A stretch of DNA of 64,000 nucleotides, from the NCBI GenBank assembly GCA_020633895.1, contig JACKCT010000002.1:1-64000 (forward strand), given 5' to 3'. The stretch is from Deltaproteobacteria bacterium (lineage in GTDB: Bacteria; Lernaellota; Lernaellaia; JACKCT01). Positions 25,853 through 33,886 of this stretch are shown in pieces; position 1 is the first letter of the stretch, and each line of letters starts with the position of its first letter. The notes under the pieces were generated by a model. That model made no database searches, was not told the origin of the DNA, and saw nothing but the letters and a program-made list of their open reading frames with translations. Position numbers and translations under genes: made by a program.

Positions 25853-26811
25853 CGCGCGCGCCCAAAGAGTTCGATCTGTCCGGACTGACCCGGCAGTCCC
25901 TGCACGGGCGCGAGAGCCTGGTGCAGCTCGAACAACTGGGCAAAACGCACGAGAAAGGCGCGAGTTTCGCGCAGTTTTTGGACGCGCTGCCGGACCAGTT
26001 GGCGGCTCGGGACCTTAAGAAGGTCGTCGACGCGGTCGTTAAGGCGCGCGAGGCGGGGCGGCCGGTGATGCTGGGCATGGGCGCCCACCCGATCAAGGTG
26101 GGGCTTTCGCCGATCATCATCGACCTGATGCGCCGGAGCATCGTAACGTCGTTGTCGTTCAACGGCGCGGTGCTGGTGCATGACTACGAGGTGGCCGTCG
26201 CCGGGCAGACCAGCGAGGACGTCGCCGCGGCGCTCAAGGACGGCAGCTTCGGCGTGACCCTGGAGACGGGCCGGGATTTCGCCCGATTCGTCGAGGAAGG
26301 CCACGCGGACGGCCTGGGTCTGGCCGAGGCGGTGGGGCGAGGCATCCGCTCGTTGGACGCGCCCTACGCCCAATTCAGCCTGTTGGCCGCGTGTCACGAG
26401 TTGGATCTGCCGGCCACGGCCCACGTGGCGCTGGGCACGGACGTGATTCATCTGGCGCCCGAGCTGGATTTCGCCAAGGTGGGCGAGCTGGCCGGGCGGG
26501 ATTTCAAGCGCCTGATCACGCTGGTGGACGATTTGGAAGGCGGCGTCTACATCAACCTGGGAAGCGCGGTCATCATGCCCGAGATCTTCCTCAAGGCGGT
26601 TTCGGCGGCGCGCAACCTGGGTTCGGCGCTATCGCAGATTACGACGGTGAATTTTGATATGATTCGCCACTATCGACCTTTGACCAACGTGGTGACGCGC
26701 CCGACCGCCAACGGCGGGGCCGGGTACGCCATCACGGGCCATCACGAGATCATGCTGCCCCTGCTGGCGGCGGCGGTCATCGAGCGGATGGACGGAGCAG
26801 GCGCCCCATGA
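25849..26811 (+). CDS. Deoxyhypusine-synthase-like conserved protein
   Basis: This 320-residue cytosolic protein has long conserved-looking blocks: VMLGMGAHPIKVGLSPIII, LSFNGAVLVHDYEVAVAG, DGSFGVTLETG, HVALGTDVIH and a C-terminal AGYAITGHHEIMLPLL. The first two blocks resemble the NAD-binding layout of deoxyhypusine synthases (LG-x-GN-x-x-x-TG, then GG-x-x-x-HD). I suggest that fold, without claiming the reaction, since eIF5A is absent from bacteria. ATG 25849 overlaps the gmhA stop (ATGA), and its own stop overlaps the next start. The position next to gmhA hints at a role in sugar or polyamine metabolism, but this is inference. Confidence 0.65.
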   Translation: MTRAPKEFDLSGLTRQSLHGRESLVQLEQLGKTHEKGASFAQFLDALPDQLAARDLKKVVDAVVKAREAGRPVMLGMGAHPIKVGLSPIIIDLMRRSIVTSLSFNGAVLVHDYEVAVAGQTSEDVAAALKDGSFGVTLETGRDFARFVEEGHADGLGLAEAVGRGIRSLDAPYAQFSLLAACHELDLPATAHVALGTDVIHLAPELDFAKVGELAGRDFKRLITLVDDLEGGVYINLGSAVIMPEIFLKAVSAARNLGSALSQITTVNFDMIRHYRPLTNVVTRPTANGGAGYAITGHHEIMLPLLAAAVIERMDGAGAP

Positions 26812-29249
26812 GCAAACGCGTCCTGATCGGCGACGCCAACTACGCGGAGTTCGAGGTCCTCAACGATCTGTTGACGGCCAAGGGCTTCGCCGTGACGTGG
26901 CTGCGCAACGGTCGGGACGTGGTGCGTCAGTTTGACGAGATCAAGCCGGACCTGATGGTGCTCGATGCCTTGCTGCCGGGGATGACCGGCCTGAAGGTCA
27001 CGCAAAAGATCAAGGCCCAGCCCACCGGCGAGGACGTCAAGGTGATCCTGATGTCCAGCGTCTACAAGCAATTCAAGAGCCAGTACGAGAGCCGCGCCAA
27101 GGTCGGCGTTGATGCCTACACGCAAAAACCGGTCAATGTTTCTGAACTGGAGCGGCTGGTCTACGAGGTGTTGGAACTGCCTTCGCCCGACGCGGCCGGG
27201 GCCGAGGACGCGACGATCATTGACGAACCGGCCGAGACCGCCGCGGCGGGGGCGGCCCCGTCGCCGGGCCGAACGACTGTCGAGGCCGACGGCGACCTGA
27301 GCGAAACGCCTTTCCCGCGCTTGCTCTACTACCTCTACAAGTTCCACCGCACCGGCGCGCTGCGCGTTGAGTTGGATCAGATCAGCAAAGTCATCTACTT
27401 CCGCCAGGGCCGCCCGGTTTTTGTGACGAGCAACCAGAGCACCGAAAGCCTGGGGCGCTATCTGGTCTCGCGCAACTTCATCTCCGTGGAGCAATACAAC
27501 ATGTCCCTCGAACGCCTGTTGGCCTCGGGAGGCAACCACGGGGACGTGCTGCTGGAGATGGAGGCGATTTCGCCCCACGATTTGTTCAAGGGGCTGCGCG
27601 AGCATGTGAAGGAAAAAGTGCTGAGCATCTTTTCCTGGGATCGGGGAACCTATCGCTTCCGTCCGGGCAAATTCGATCTGGCCGAGAACGTGGCGATCAC
27701 CATCGAGCCGATGGATCTGATCCACGAGGGAGTGCGTCGTTTTTATCACTTGGCGCGCCTGGAATCGTTTTTCAACGAGTTCAAAAACCGCCGCCTCAAA
27801 CGACGCCCCGAGGCGACCGAGGCCAAGGACAAATTGGGCCTGGGGCCTCAGGAACTCAAGTTCATTACGCTCATCAACGACCGGCGCACCATCGGCCAGG
27901 TCGTCGCCCGGTCCAACCTCAACCTGACGCAGACCTTTCAGACGCTCTACATGCTTCTGATCGTCGACTACCTGCGTTTCCGGGGCGATGTGGACATGGG
28001 CCGGGCCCGGGAGCGGGCCGCCGAGCGCGCCGGCCGAGGCAAGACCGCCCCCCCGCGGGCCACCGACGATCCGCTGCGCCTGTACAATCGGCGCATCGCC
28101 AAGGCCGTGCGGGTCATGGGCGAGATGGATTTCTACGAGCGCCTCAAGCTCGACCGCAGCGCCCGCCTGGAGCAGATCAAGGATGCGTATTTCCGCGCCT
28201 CCCATCGCTACCACGACCATCAGTTCTACAATCAGGCCGGCGCCAAGGTGCAGGAAGCCGCCGACCGCATCTTCCAGTGGGTGACGGAGGCGTATTCCAC
28301 CCTCATCAACGATCAGGCCCGTCGCGAGTACGACGCCCAACTGCTCGCTCCGGCCCATCGGGCGGCCGAGGAACCGACGGAAGTGCAGGGCGCCTTTGAA
28401 CCGGATATGGCGGCGGCCGACGAGGCCTTCGCCTCCGAACCGGAAGCCGCGTCGGCGCCGAGGGCCGATTGGGCCCCGCCGGAAGAGGAAGAGCCGCGTG
28501 CGGCCGCCGAGGCCGATTCGGGCGGATTTTTCAGTTTTGACGAAGGGGACTTGGCCGCCGAAGCCGAATCGGCCGCCGGGATGTTCGACGATCTGGGAAT
28601 CGACACTTCGCCGCCCGCCGGTTCCAACGGCGACGCGACGCACACCGCCAGCGCCGAGGAGGTCTCGGCGTTCATGGACGAGATCAACGCGACGGACGGT
28701 GATTCGGCGAGCCTGGGCGGCGGCGACTCGGAGGAAAGCTCCCTGGACGACCTGGAGAGCCTGTGGGACGCGGGGGCGGGCCTGGCGTCGAGCAACGACG
28801 AGGACTCGGATTTCGAGTTGCCCTTCGACTCCATCGACACCCACGAAGGCACCGAGGTCGCCACCGGCATGGCCAACGTGGTCCGAGCCGAATTGGCGTT
28901 TCAGGACGGCGAGGACGCCCTGCGGGACAAGGACTTCGCCGACGCGGCCGAGGCCTTTGCCCGGGCCTTGGCGATGGCGCCCAACGAAGCCGAGTACCAC
29001 GCCTATCTGGGTTGGGCCCGCTACCGGGCCGAGCCGGAAAACGCGGATTCGGTACGGGGCGCGCGGGAGCTGATCGAAAAGGCCGTGAAGATCAATCCGT
29101 CGCTGGACACCGGGTACTATTTCCTAGGCGTGATGGCCCACATGCTGGGCGACAAGGAGCAGGCGCGGGTGCATCTGCGGAAAGCGGTGCAGCTCAACCC
29201 CGATAATCCTCGTGCCGACCGGGCGTTGGCCGAACTGGAGAAGGGTTAA
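26808..29249 (+). CDS. Receiver-DUF4388-J-like-TPR protein 1 (intact phospho-Asp)
   Basis: This 813-residue signalling protein has a receiver domain (3-122) with phospho-acceptor Asp53 (LMVLDALLPGM), Ser in the Thr/Ser position (ILMSS) and the conserved Lys (YTQKPV). A DUF4388/PATAN domain (about 162-280) and a helical wHTH-like segment ending NLTQTFQTLYMLL (about 340-395) follow. Next comes a J-like domain (about 439-511) in which HPD is replaced by HDH. A long acidic Ala-rich linker (515-690) and C-terminal TPR repeats complete it. It overlaps the preceding gene by 4 bases and is followed after 1 base by protein 2. It is probably a response-regulated scaffold. Partner kinase not in the window. 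Confidence 0.88.
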   Translation: MSKRVLIGDANYAEFEVLNDLLTAKGFAVTWLRNGRDVVRQFDEIKPDLMVLDALLPGMTGLKVTQKIKAQPTGEDVKVILMSSVYKQFKSQYESRAKVGVDAYTQKPVNVSELERLVYEVLELPSPDAAGAEDATIIDEPAETAAAGAAPSPGRTTVEADGDLSETPFPRLLYYLYKFHRTGALRVELDQISKVIYFRQGRPVFVTSNQSTESLGRYLVSRNFISVEQYNMSLERLLASGGNHGDVLLEMEAISPHDLFKGLREHVKEKVLSIFSWDRGTYRFRPGKFDLAENVAITIEPMDLIHEGVRRFYHLARLESFFNEFKNRRLKRRPEATEAKDKLGLGPQELKFITLINDRRTIGQVVARSNLNLTQTFQTLYMLLIVDYLRFRGDVDMGRARERAAERAGRGKTAPPRATDDPLRLYNRRIAKAVRVMGEMDFYERLKLDRSARLEQIKDAYFRASHRYHDHQFYNQAGAKVQEAADRIFQWVTEAYSTLINDQARREYDAQLLAPAHRAAEEPTEVQGAFEPDMAAADEAFASEPEAASAPRADWAPPEEEEPRAAAEADSGGFFSFDEGDLAAEAESAAGMFDDLGIDTSPPAGSNGDATHTASAEEVSAFMDEINATDGDSASLGGGDSEESSLDDLESLWDAGAGLASSNDEDSDFELPFDSIDTHEGTEVATGMANVVRAELAFQDGEDALRDKDFADAAEAFARALAMAPNEAEYHAYLGWARYRAEPENADSVRGARELIEKAVKINPSLDTGYYFLGVMAHMLGDKEQARVHLRKAVQLNPDNPRADRALAELEKG

Positions 29250-29250
29250 T

Positions 29251-31380
29251 TTGGCCGGCAAGAAGACCATTCTTGTCGTGGAAAACGCCGTTGACGACCG
29301 CACCGCCCTCGTCGAGCTGTTCTCCGGACTCGGCTACGACGTGGACGAGGCGGCCCAGAGCGACGAGGCGCTGCGGCTGTTTCGCGCCCGCAATCACGAT
29401 CTGATCGTCGTGGAGATCATCATCCCCGGCGTGGGCGGCCTGTCGGTCTGCAAGCAGATCAAGCAGATGGCCACGTATGACGTGAAGGTCATCGTGACCT
29501 CCAAGCTGCAACAGAGTCCGGGCATGCAGAAAAGCGCCATGGAGCGCTCGCTGGCCGACGTCTTTTTGCAGAAGCCCTTCGAGATGGGCACGCTGATTGA
29601 GAAGGCGCTGGACCTGCTGGGGGACTCGGACCGGGCTCCGGCGGCAATCGATACCGGCGTCGAGAATGACGACGCCGAGGACGACGAGCCGGACGACGTG
29701 GTCGACGACGACGACCTGGGAGACTTCGAGGACGTCCCCGCGCCGCCCCGGAACGAAGTGCCTCCCGTGGCGAGTCCGTCGGAGCGACCCCCGGCGGCGG
29801 CCCCTCCGGCCAAGAGCGCCAAGGCGAACATCGCTCCCGAGGGCGAATTCGACCTGCGGCGACTCGGCGAGATCCTGGGCGGGCTGTTCGCCTCCCGATT
29901 TACCGGCGCGTTGCGGGTGGACGGCGAGGCGGGCACCAAGCAGATCTTCTTTTCGGACGGCACGCCGATCTACGTGCAGTCCAATATCCGCTCCGAATCC
30001 CTGGGGCGGTTGCTGGTGGCCGACGGCCTGCTGTCCGAGGAGGACTACGGCAAGATTTTGGCCGAGAGCGCCGAGACCGGCGATCGGCTGGGTTCGTTGT
30101 TGGTGCGGCGGCGGCTGATGAGTTCGGAGGATCTGGCGTCGTACCTGGCCGAACAGACGGCGGTGAAGGTGGCCGAGTTGTACGCCTGGGATAAGGGCCG
30201 TTATCGCCTGGCGCCCGAAGTGGCCTATCCGGCCGAGGCGGCCACGTTTGACGCCCCGCCGGCCAAGGTGCTGCTGACGGCTTATCGGCGGTTTTATCCG
30301 GCCGGAAGTCTGGATGCCCGATTTCAGAAGGACAAAAACCTGGTGCTCGTCTCCACGCCCAACGAGGCGTATCGGGACGCCGGGGAATACGTCACCGCCG
30401 AGGAGCAGAAACTGCTCTACGCCATCAACGGCGCGCTGACCTTCGCCGATGTGATCGCCGGTTCTTCGACGGGCACCATGGAAGGCATCCGGCTGATCTA
30501 CGGTTATTTGGAGATGGGCTTGCTGGGTCTGGTCAGCGAGCCGTCCAAGGCGAAGGCCTCGGCCGCCGAGCCCGCGGGCGCCTTCGCCCAGCGTCCGACA
30601 CCGGCGCGGGACGTGGACGAGATCAACCAGGTGGCGCTGGTCGACGAAATGGCCGTGCGCATGGACACGCTGTCTCATTTCGAAATGCTCGGCGTGGACG
30701 AGAGCGCCTCGGAGCAGGAGATCAACGAGGCCTACCGGCGGCAGCTCAAGCGGTTCGCGCCCGAGCGCCTGGGTTTCGACGCCCGCCCCGGAGTGGTTCG
30801 CCGGGCCAAGAACGTCGTCCGGCGCTTGGCGACCGCCCACGAGGTGCTGGCCGACGGGCCCTCCCGGCGGGAATACATCAAGAGCCTGCGTCGCAACGCG
30901 GGACGGGTGGTGGCCGCGGCCGACGACGAAGACGCGCGCAAGGCCCGCAAAAAGGTCATGTCCGCGGAGTCCGCCGGTCAGAAGGGCGAAATGGCCATGA
31001 AGCGCGGACGGTACGCGTACGCGGTCGATTCGTTCACCCGGGCCATCGAGGCGAATCCGAAATCCGCCGAATACCAAGCCCGCTTGGGCTGGGCGATCTA
31101 CAAGCTGGTGACGGAGGCGCGGCCGAGCCTGGAAGAGGCCAAGTCCAAGCTGTCCCGGGCGATTCTGATGGCCGAAGACAACGTGGAGTATCGCATGTGG
31201 CTCGCTCAGGTGCTCAAGGATCTGGGCGACGACGAGGGGGCGCTCAAGCAATACCTGAAAGTGCAGGAGCTGGACCCCCGCAACGAGGAAGCCGTCCGAC
31301 AAGCGCGTTATACGAACATGGCCGTGGAAAAAAAGCGCGAGGCGGAGAAGGGCCGATCTTTGTTTGGGTTTAAGAAATGA
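29251..31380 (+). CDS. Receiver-DUF4388-J-like-TPR protein 2 (Asp-to-Glu receiver)
   Basis: This 709-residue paralogue of the preceding protein starts at TTG 29251, with AAGGG 5 bases upstream and 1 base after the previous stop. The receiver (about 5-122) has Glu55 (codon GAG 29413-29415) where the phospho-acceptor Asp should be (LIVVEIIIPG). The acid pocket reads VVENA. Thr-Ser and Lys (VTSK, LQKP) are kept. A DUF4388 domain (about 205-330), a J-like domain (about 477-546) with APE replacing HPD, and TPR repeats (about 575-690) follow. The Glu may mimic a permanently phosphorylated state. The 3' end overlaps the next start (ATGA). Confidence 0.87.
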   Translation: MAGKKTILVVENAVDDRTALVELFSGLGYDVDEAAQSDEALRLFRARNHDLIVVEIIIPGVGGLSVCKQIKQMATYDVKVIVTSKLQQSPGMQKSAMERSLADVFLQKPFEMGTLIEKALDLLGDSDRAPAAIDTGVENDDAEDDEPDDVVDDDDLGDFEDVPAPPRNEVPPVASPSERPPAAAPPAKSAKANIAPEGEFDLRRLGEILGGLFASRFTGALRVDGEAGTKQIFFSDGTPIYVQSNIRSESLGRLLVADGLLSEEDYGKILAESAETGDRLGSLLVRRRLMSSEDLASYLAEQTAVKVAELYAWDKGRYRLAPEVAYPAEAATFDAPPAKVLLTAYRRFYPAGSLDARFQKDKNLVLVSTPNEAYRDAGEYVTAEEQKLLYAINGALTFADVIAGSSTGTMEGIRLIYGYLEMGLLGLVSEPSKAKASAAEPAGAFAQRPTPARDVDEINQVALVDEMAVRMDTLSHFEMLGVDESASEQEINEAYRRQLKRFAPERLGFDARPGVVRRAKNVVRRLATAHEVLADGPSRREYIKSLRRNAGRVVAAADDEDARKARKKVMSAESAGQKGEMAMKRGRYAYAVDSFTRAIEANPKSAEYQARLGWAIYKLVTEARPSLEEAKSKLSRAILMAEDNVEYRMWLAQVLKDLGDDEGALKQYLKVQELDPRNEEAVRQARYTNMAVEKKREAEKGRSLFGFKK

Positions 31381-33782
31381 GTGAGACGATCAAGCCGGCG
31401 GCGCTGGTGGTGGACCACGATCGGGAGTTCGGCCTGGAGACGGCCGTCCGCCTGCGGGCGTTGGGCATGGACGCGGACGTGTTGACCAAGGGCGCCGAGC
31501 TGCTCGACGAATTGGAGGCGCGCCTGGAGGCGGGGCATCTGCCCAAGCTGATCGTGGTCTCCGCGCTGCTGCCCGACCGCAACGGCCTGGAACTGTGCAA
31601 GAAGATCAAGGAGCATCGGTTTTACAACACGGTGCATGTGCTGGTGGTCAGCAACATCCACCGGGGCGGGAAATTCGCCGCCGACGCTTCCTCGCGCTTC
31701 CATGCCGACGCCTACATGGAGCACCCCTTCGACCTGACGGATCTGCAACTCAAGGCCTTCGAACTGGTCGACGACCCGAGCCTCACCTTGCCCAAGGGCG
31801 TTAAGAAAAAGCCCAAGCCCGAGGAGACGATCGTCCCCGACGAGGAACAAACCGTCGCGCCGCAGCCCAAGCCGGCGAAGGCCGCTCCCAAGGAAAAACC
31901 CGCCGCGCCGCCGCGCCGGGGTTTCGACGCGCCCATCCAGGCCCGTGACGAAGAATTCTCTCGGGAAATTAAGGTCGAGGACGAGGAGGTGACGCGCATC
32001 GGCGATCTGGATACGACGCATCGCATGCGGCGCCCGGAGACGGGGGAGCCGATCGAACGGCGGGAGTCCGAAAAGCCCCGCCGCCGCCGCCGACCGGATC
32101 GCCGGGTCAACGGCGATCGGGCCGCCGTTCCACGCCAACCGTCGCCGGAGCCGGAACCCGACCCGATCGACGAGCACGTGGGCACCGGATCCTCGGCCGA
32201 TCCTTTCGCCGAGCCGGGTCGCCGCCGGATGTCTCGTCCGTCGTTTGACGCCGTCGAATTTCCCAGCGAAGGGCGCTTGTCGGACGTTCTGTTCCCCGAA
32301 CTGTTGCTCTCCCTGTATCGGCAGCGGGCCCACGGGACACTGACGCTGCAAACCTTTGACGAAGAGCGCCGCGTCGCCATGCACGACGGGGTGCCGATCG
32401 GCATCGAGACCAACTACATTGCCGACCTGGCCCTGGGGTCGATTCTCATCGAGCAGGAGCGCATGACGCCCGCCGAATTGAATCTGGCGCGTAAGCAGGC
32501 CGAGGAACAGGGGCGCATGCTCGGTCAGGTGCTCATCGAACGCAATCTCATCGACGAAAACGAGTTGAACGTCACGCTGGCCTATCAGGCGCGGGAAAAG
32601 ATGGTCAGCGCGTTTCGTTATCAGGAAGGTACGTACCAATTCATCAAGGCCAACGGCGGCCCGGCCACGACGTTCAAGCTCTCCGACGGAATTTTGCATC
32701 TGCTGCTGGCGGGCATCCGGGAGTTCTACTCGCTGGCGTTGCTGGAAGACCGCATCTACGGCAACAAGCGCCGTGTCGTCGAACGCACGGATACGCGCCA
32801 GATTCGGCGGGAGGATCTGCAACTCTCGCGCAAGGAATGGGGCCTGCTCGAACTGATCAACGGCGAGCGCACCCTGGCCGAGATCATCGCCAACGCGCCG
32901 CTCAATTTCATCGAGACGTTCCAGACGCTTTACCTGTTCTTCCTTTTCGGGTTGGTGCGTTTCAAGGACGGGGGCGGCGGATTCTTCCAATTGGACGAGC
33001 CGGTGATGAGCCGCGCGCTGGCCGAGGCCCGGGGAATGGCCGTGGCGCCGGCGCCGCCCAAGCCGGAAATGCTCGACACCCCGGCCAACAACAACGACTT
33101 GATCGGCACGCTCTACCGCCTGCACCAGGCCTCGGCGACGGGCGTCGTGACCGTGCAGGGTCGGGACGACACGCACCGCATCCTCCTGGCGGGCGGGCAG
33201 CCGGTGCGCATTGTTTCGGATCGGGTGAGCCGCTTTAACCTGGGCAATTTCCTGGTCGACAGCGGGCGCATCTCCCCCGAGCAACGGGACGCGGCGTTGG
33301 CCAACTCCGAAGGACGCGGGACGCCGCTGGGCGAGACCTTGCTGGCCGAGGGATTGATCGGTCCCCACGAGTTATTCGAGGTGCTGACCGCCCAGGCCGA
33401 GGCACGCCTTCGCGATCTGCTCATCCGGCGCGAGGGGCGGCGGGTGCGTTTCGACTCGGTGGACGAGCGCTCTTCCGGCGATTTCCCGCTGGAGTTGAAT
33501 CTGGTCAAGATGCTTCTCAACGCGTTGCTGCAGTACGAGGACATCGAGGAGATGGAAGAGGAGATCGCGCCGCTGCTGGACCAGCGTCCGCTTCTCAAGC
33601 CCGGCATGCAGGCGCTCTTGCGGCGCAATATGCCCGACTCCAAGGAAGCCCAGTTTATCGGCACGATCAACGGCGCGCGTAAGGGAGCGCAACTGATCGA
33701 GCATGCCGCGATTCCCCGCGAGCGGGCGGTCGCGGTGCTCTACGCCCTGGATCGACTGCATATGTTGGATGTGGAGGTTTAG
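31377..33782 (+). CDS. Pseudo-receiver protein with two DUF4388 domains (Asp-to-Ser)
   Basis: This 801-residue protein has a receiver-like N-terminus (about 8-130) with Ser62 at the phospho-acceptor position (LIVVSALLPD, codon TCC 31560-31562) and His in place of the conserved Lys (YMEHPF), so it cannot use normal phosphorelay chemistry. A basic/acidic low-complexity linker (about 140-290) leads to DUF4388 copy 1 (about 299-430), a wHTH-like segment with FIETFQTLYLFF (482-532) and DUF4388 copy 2 (about 565-700). There is no J-like or TPR region. It is the last gene of the operon, ending at the bidirectional terminator 33831-33857. Confidence 0.87.
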   Translation: MSETIKPAALVVDHDREFGLETAVRLRALGMDADVLTKGAELLDELEARLEAGHLPKLIVVSALLPDRNGLELCKKIKEHRFYNTVHVLVVSNIHRGGKFAADASSRFHADAYMEHPFDLTDLQLKAFELVDDPSLTLPKGVKKKPKPEETIVPDEEQTVAPQPKPAKAAPKEKPAAPPRRGFDAPIQARDEEFSREIKVEDEEVTRIGDLDTTHRMRRPETGEPIERRESEKPRRRRRPDRRVNGDRAAVPRQPSPEPEPDPIDEHVGTGSSADPFAEPGRRRMSRPSFDAVEFPSEGRLSDVLFPELLLSLYRQRAHGTLTLQTFDEERRVAMHDGVPIGIETNYIADLALGSILIEQERMTPAELNLARKQAEEQGRMLGQVLIERNLIDENELNVTLAYQAREKMVSAFRYQEGTYQFIKANGGPATTFKLSDGILHLLLAGIREFYSLALLEDRIYGNKRRVVERTDTRQIRREDLQLSRKEWGLLELINGERTLAEIIANAPLNFIETFQTLYLFFLFGLVRFKDGGGGFFQLDEPVMSRALAEARGMAVAPAPPKPEMLDTPANNNDLIGTLYRLHQASATGVVTVQGRDDTHRILLAGGQPVRIVSDRVSRFNLGNFLVDSGRISPEQRDAALANSEGRGTPLGETLLAEGLIGPHELFEVLTAQAEARLRDLLIRREGRRVRFDSVDERSSGDFPLELNLVKMLLNALLQYEDIEEMEEEIAPLLDQRPLLKPGMQALLRRNMPDSKEAQFIGTINGARKGAQLIEHAAIPRERAVAVLYALDRLHMLDVEV

Positions 33783-33830
33783 GGCAAAGGCCGCTTGGTT
33801 CGCGATTTATCGATAAGCCGCCGACAAAAA

Positions 33831-33857
33831 AAACGGCTCCCGGATGGGGAGCCGTTT
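33831..33857. terminator. Bidirectional intrinsic terminator
   Basis: AAACGGCTCCC and GGGAGCCGTTT pair perfectly (11 bp, 5-base loop). An A8 tract lies on the left, with TTTC and a later T5 on the right. It separates the convergent gmhA-receiver and ispH-lgt operons. Confidence 0.9.
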
Positions 33858-33886
33858 CGCGTTTTTCGGATGATGGATCGGGGTCT

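Noticed and set aside
26742-31302. Long minus-strand open frames opposite the receiver genes
   Set aside because: They show no domain, signal or ribosome site and arise from the high G+C third positions of the real genes.
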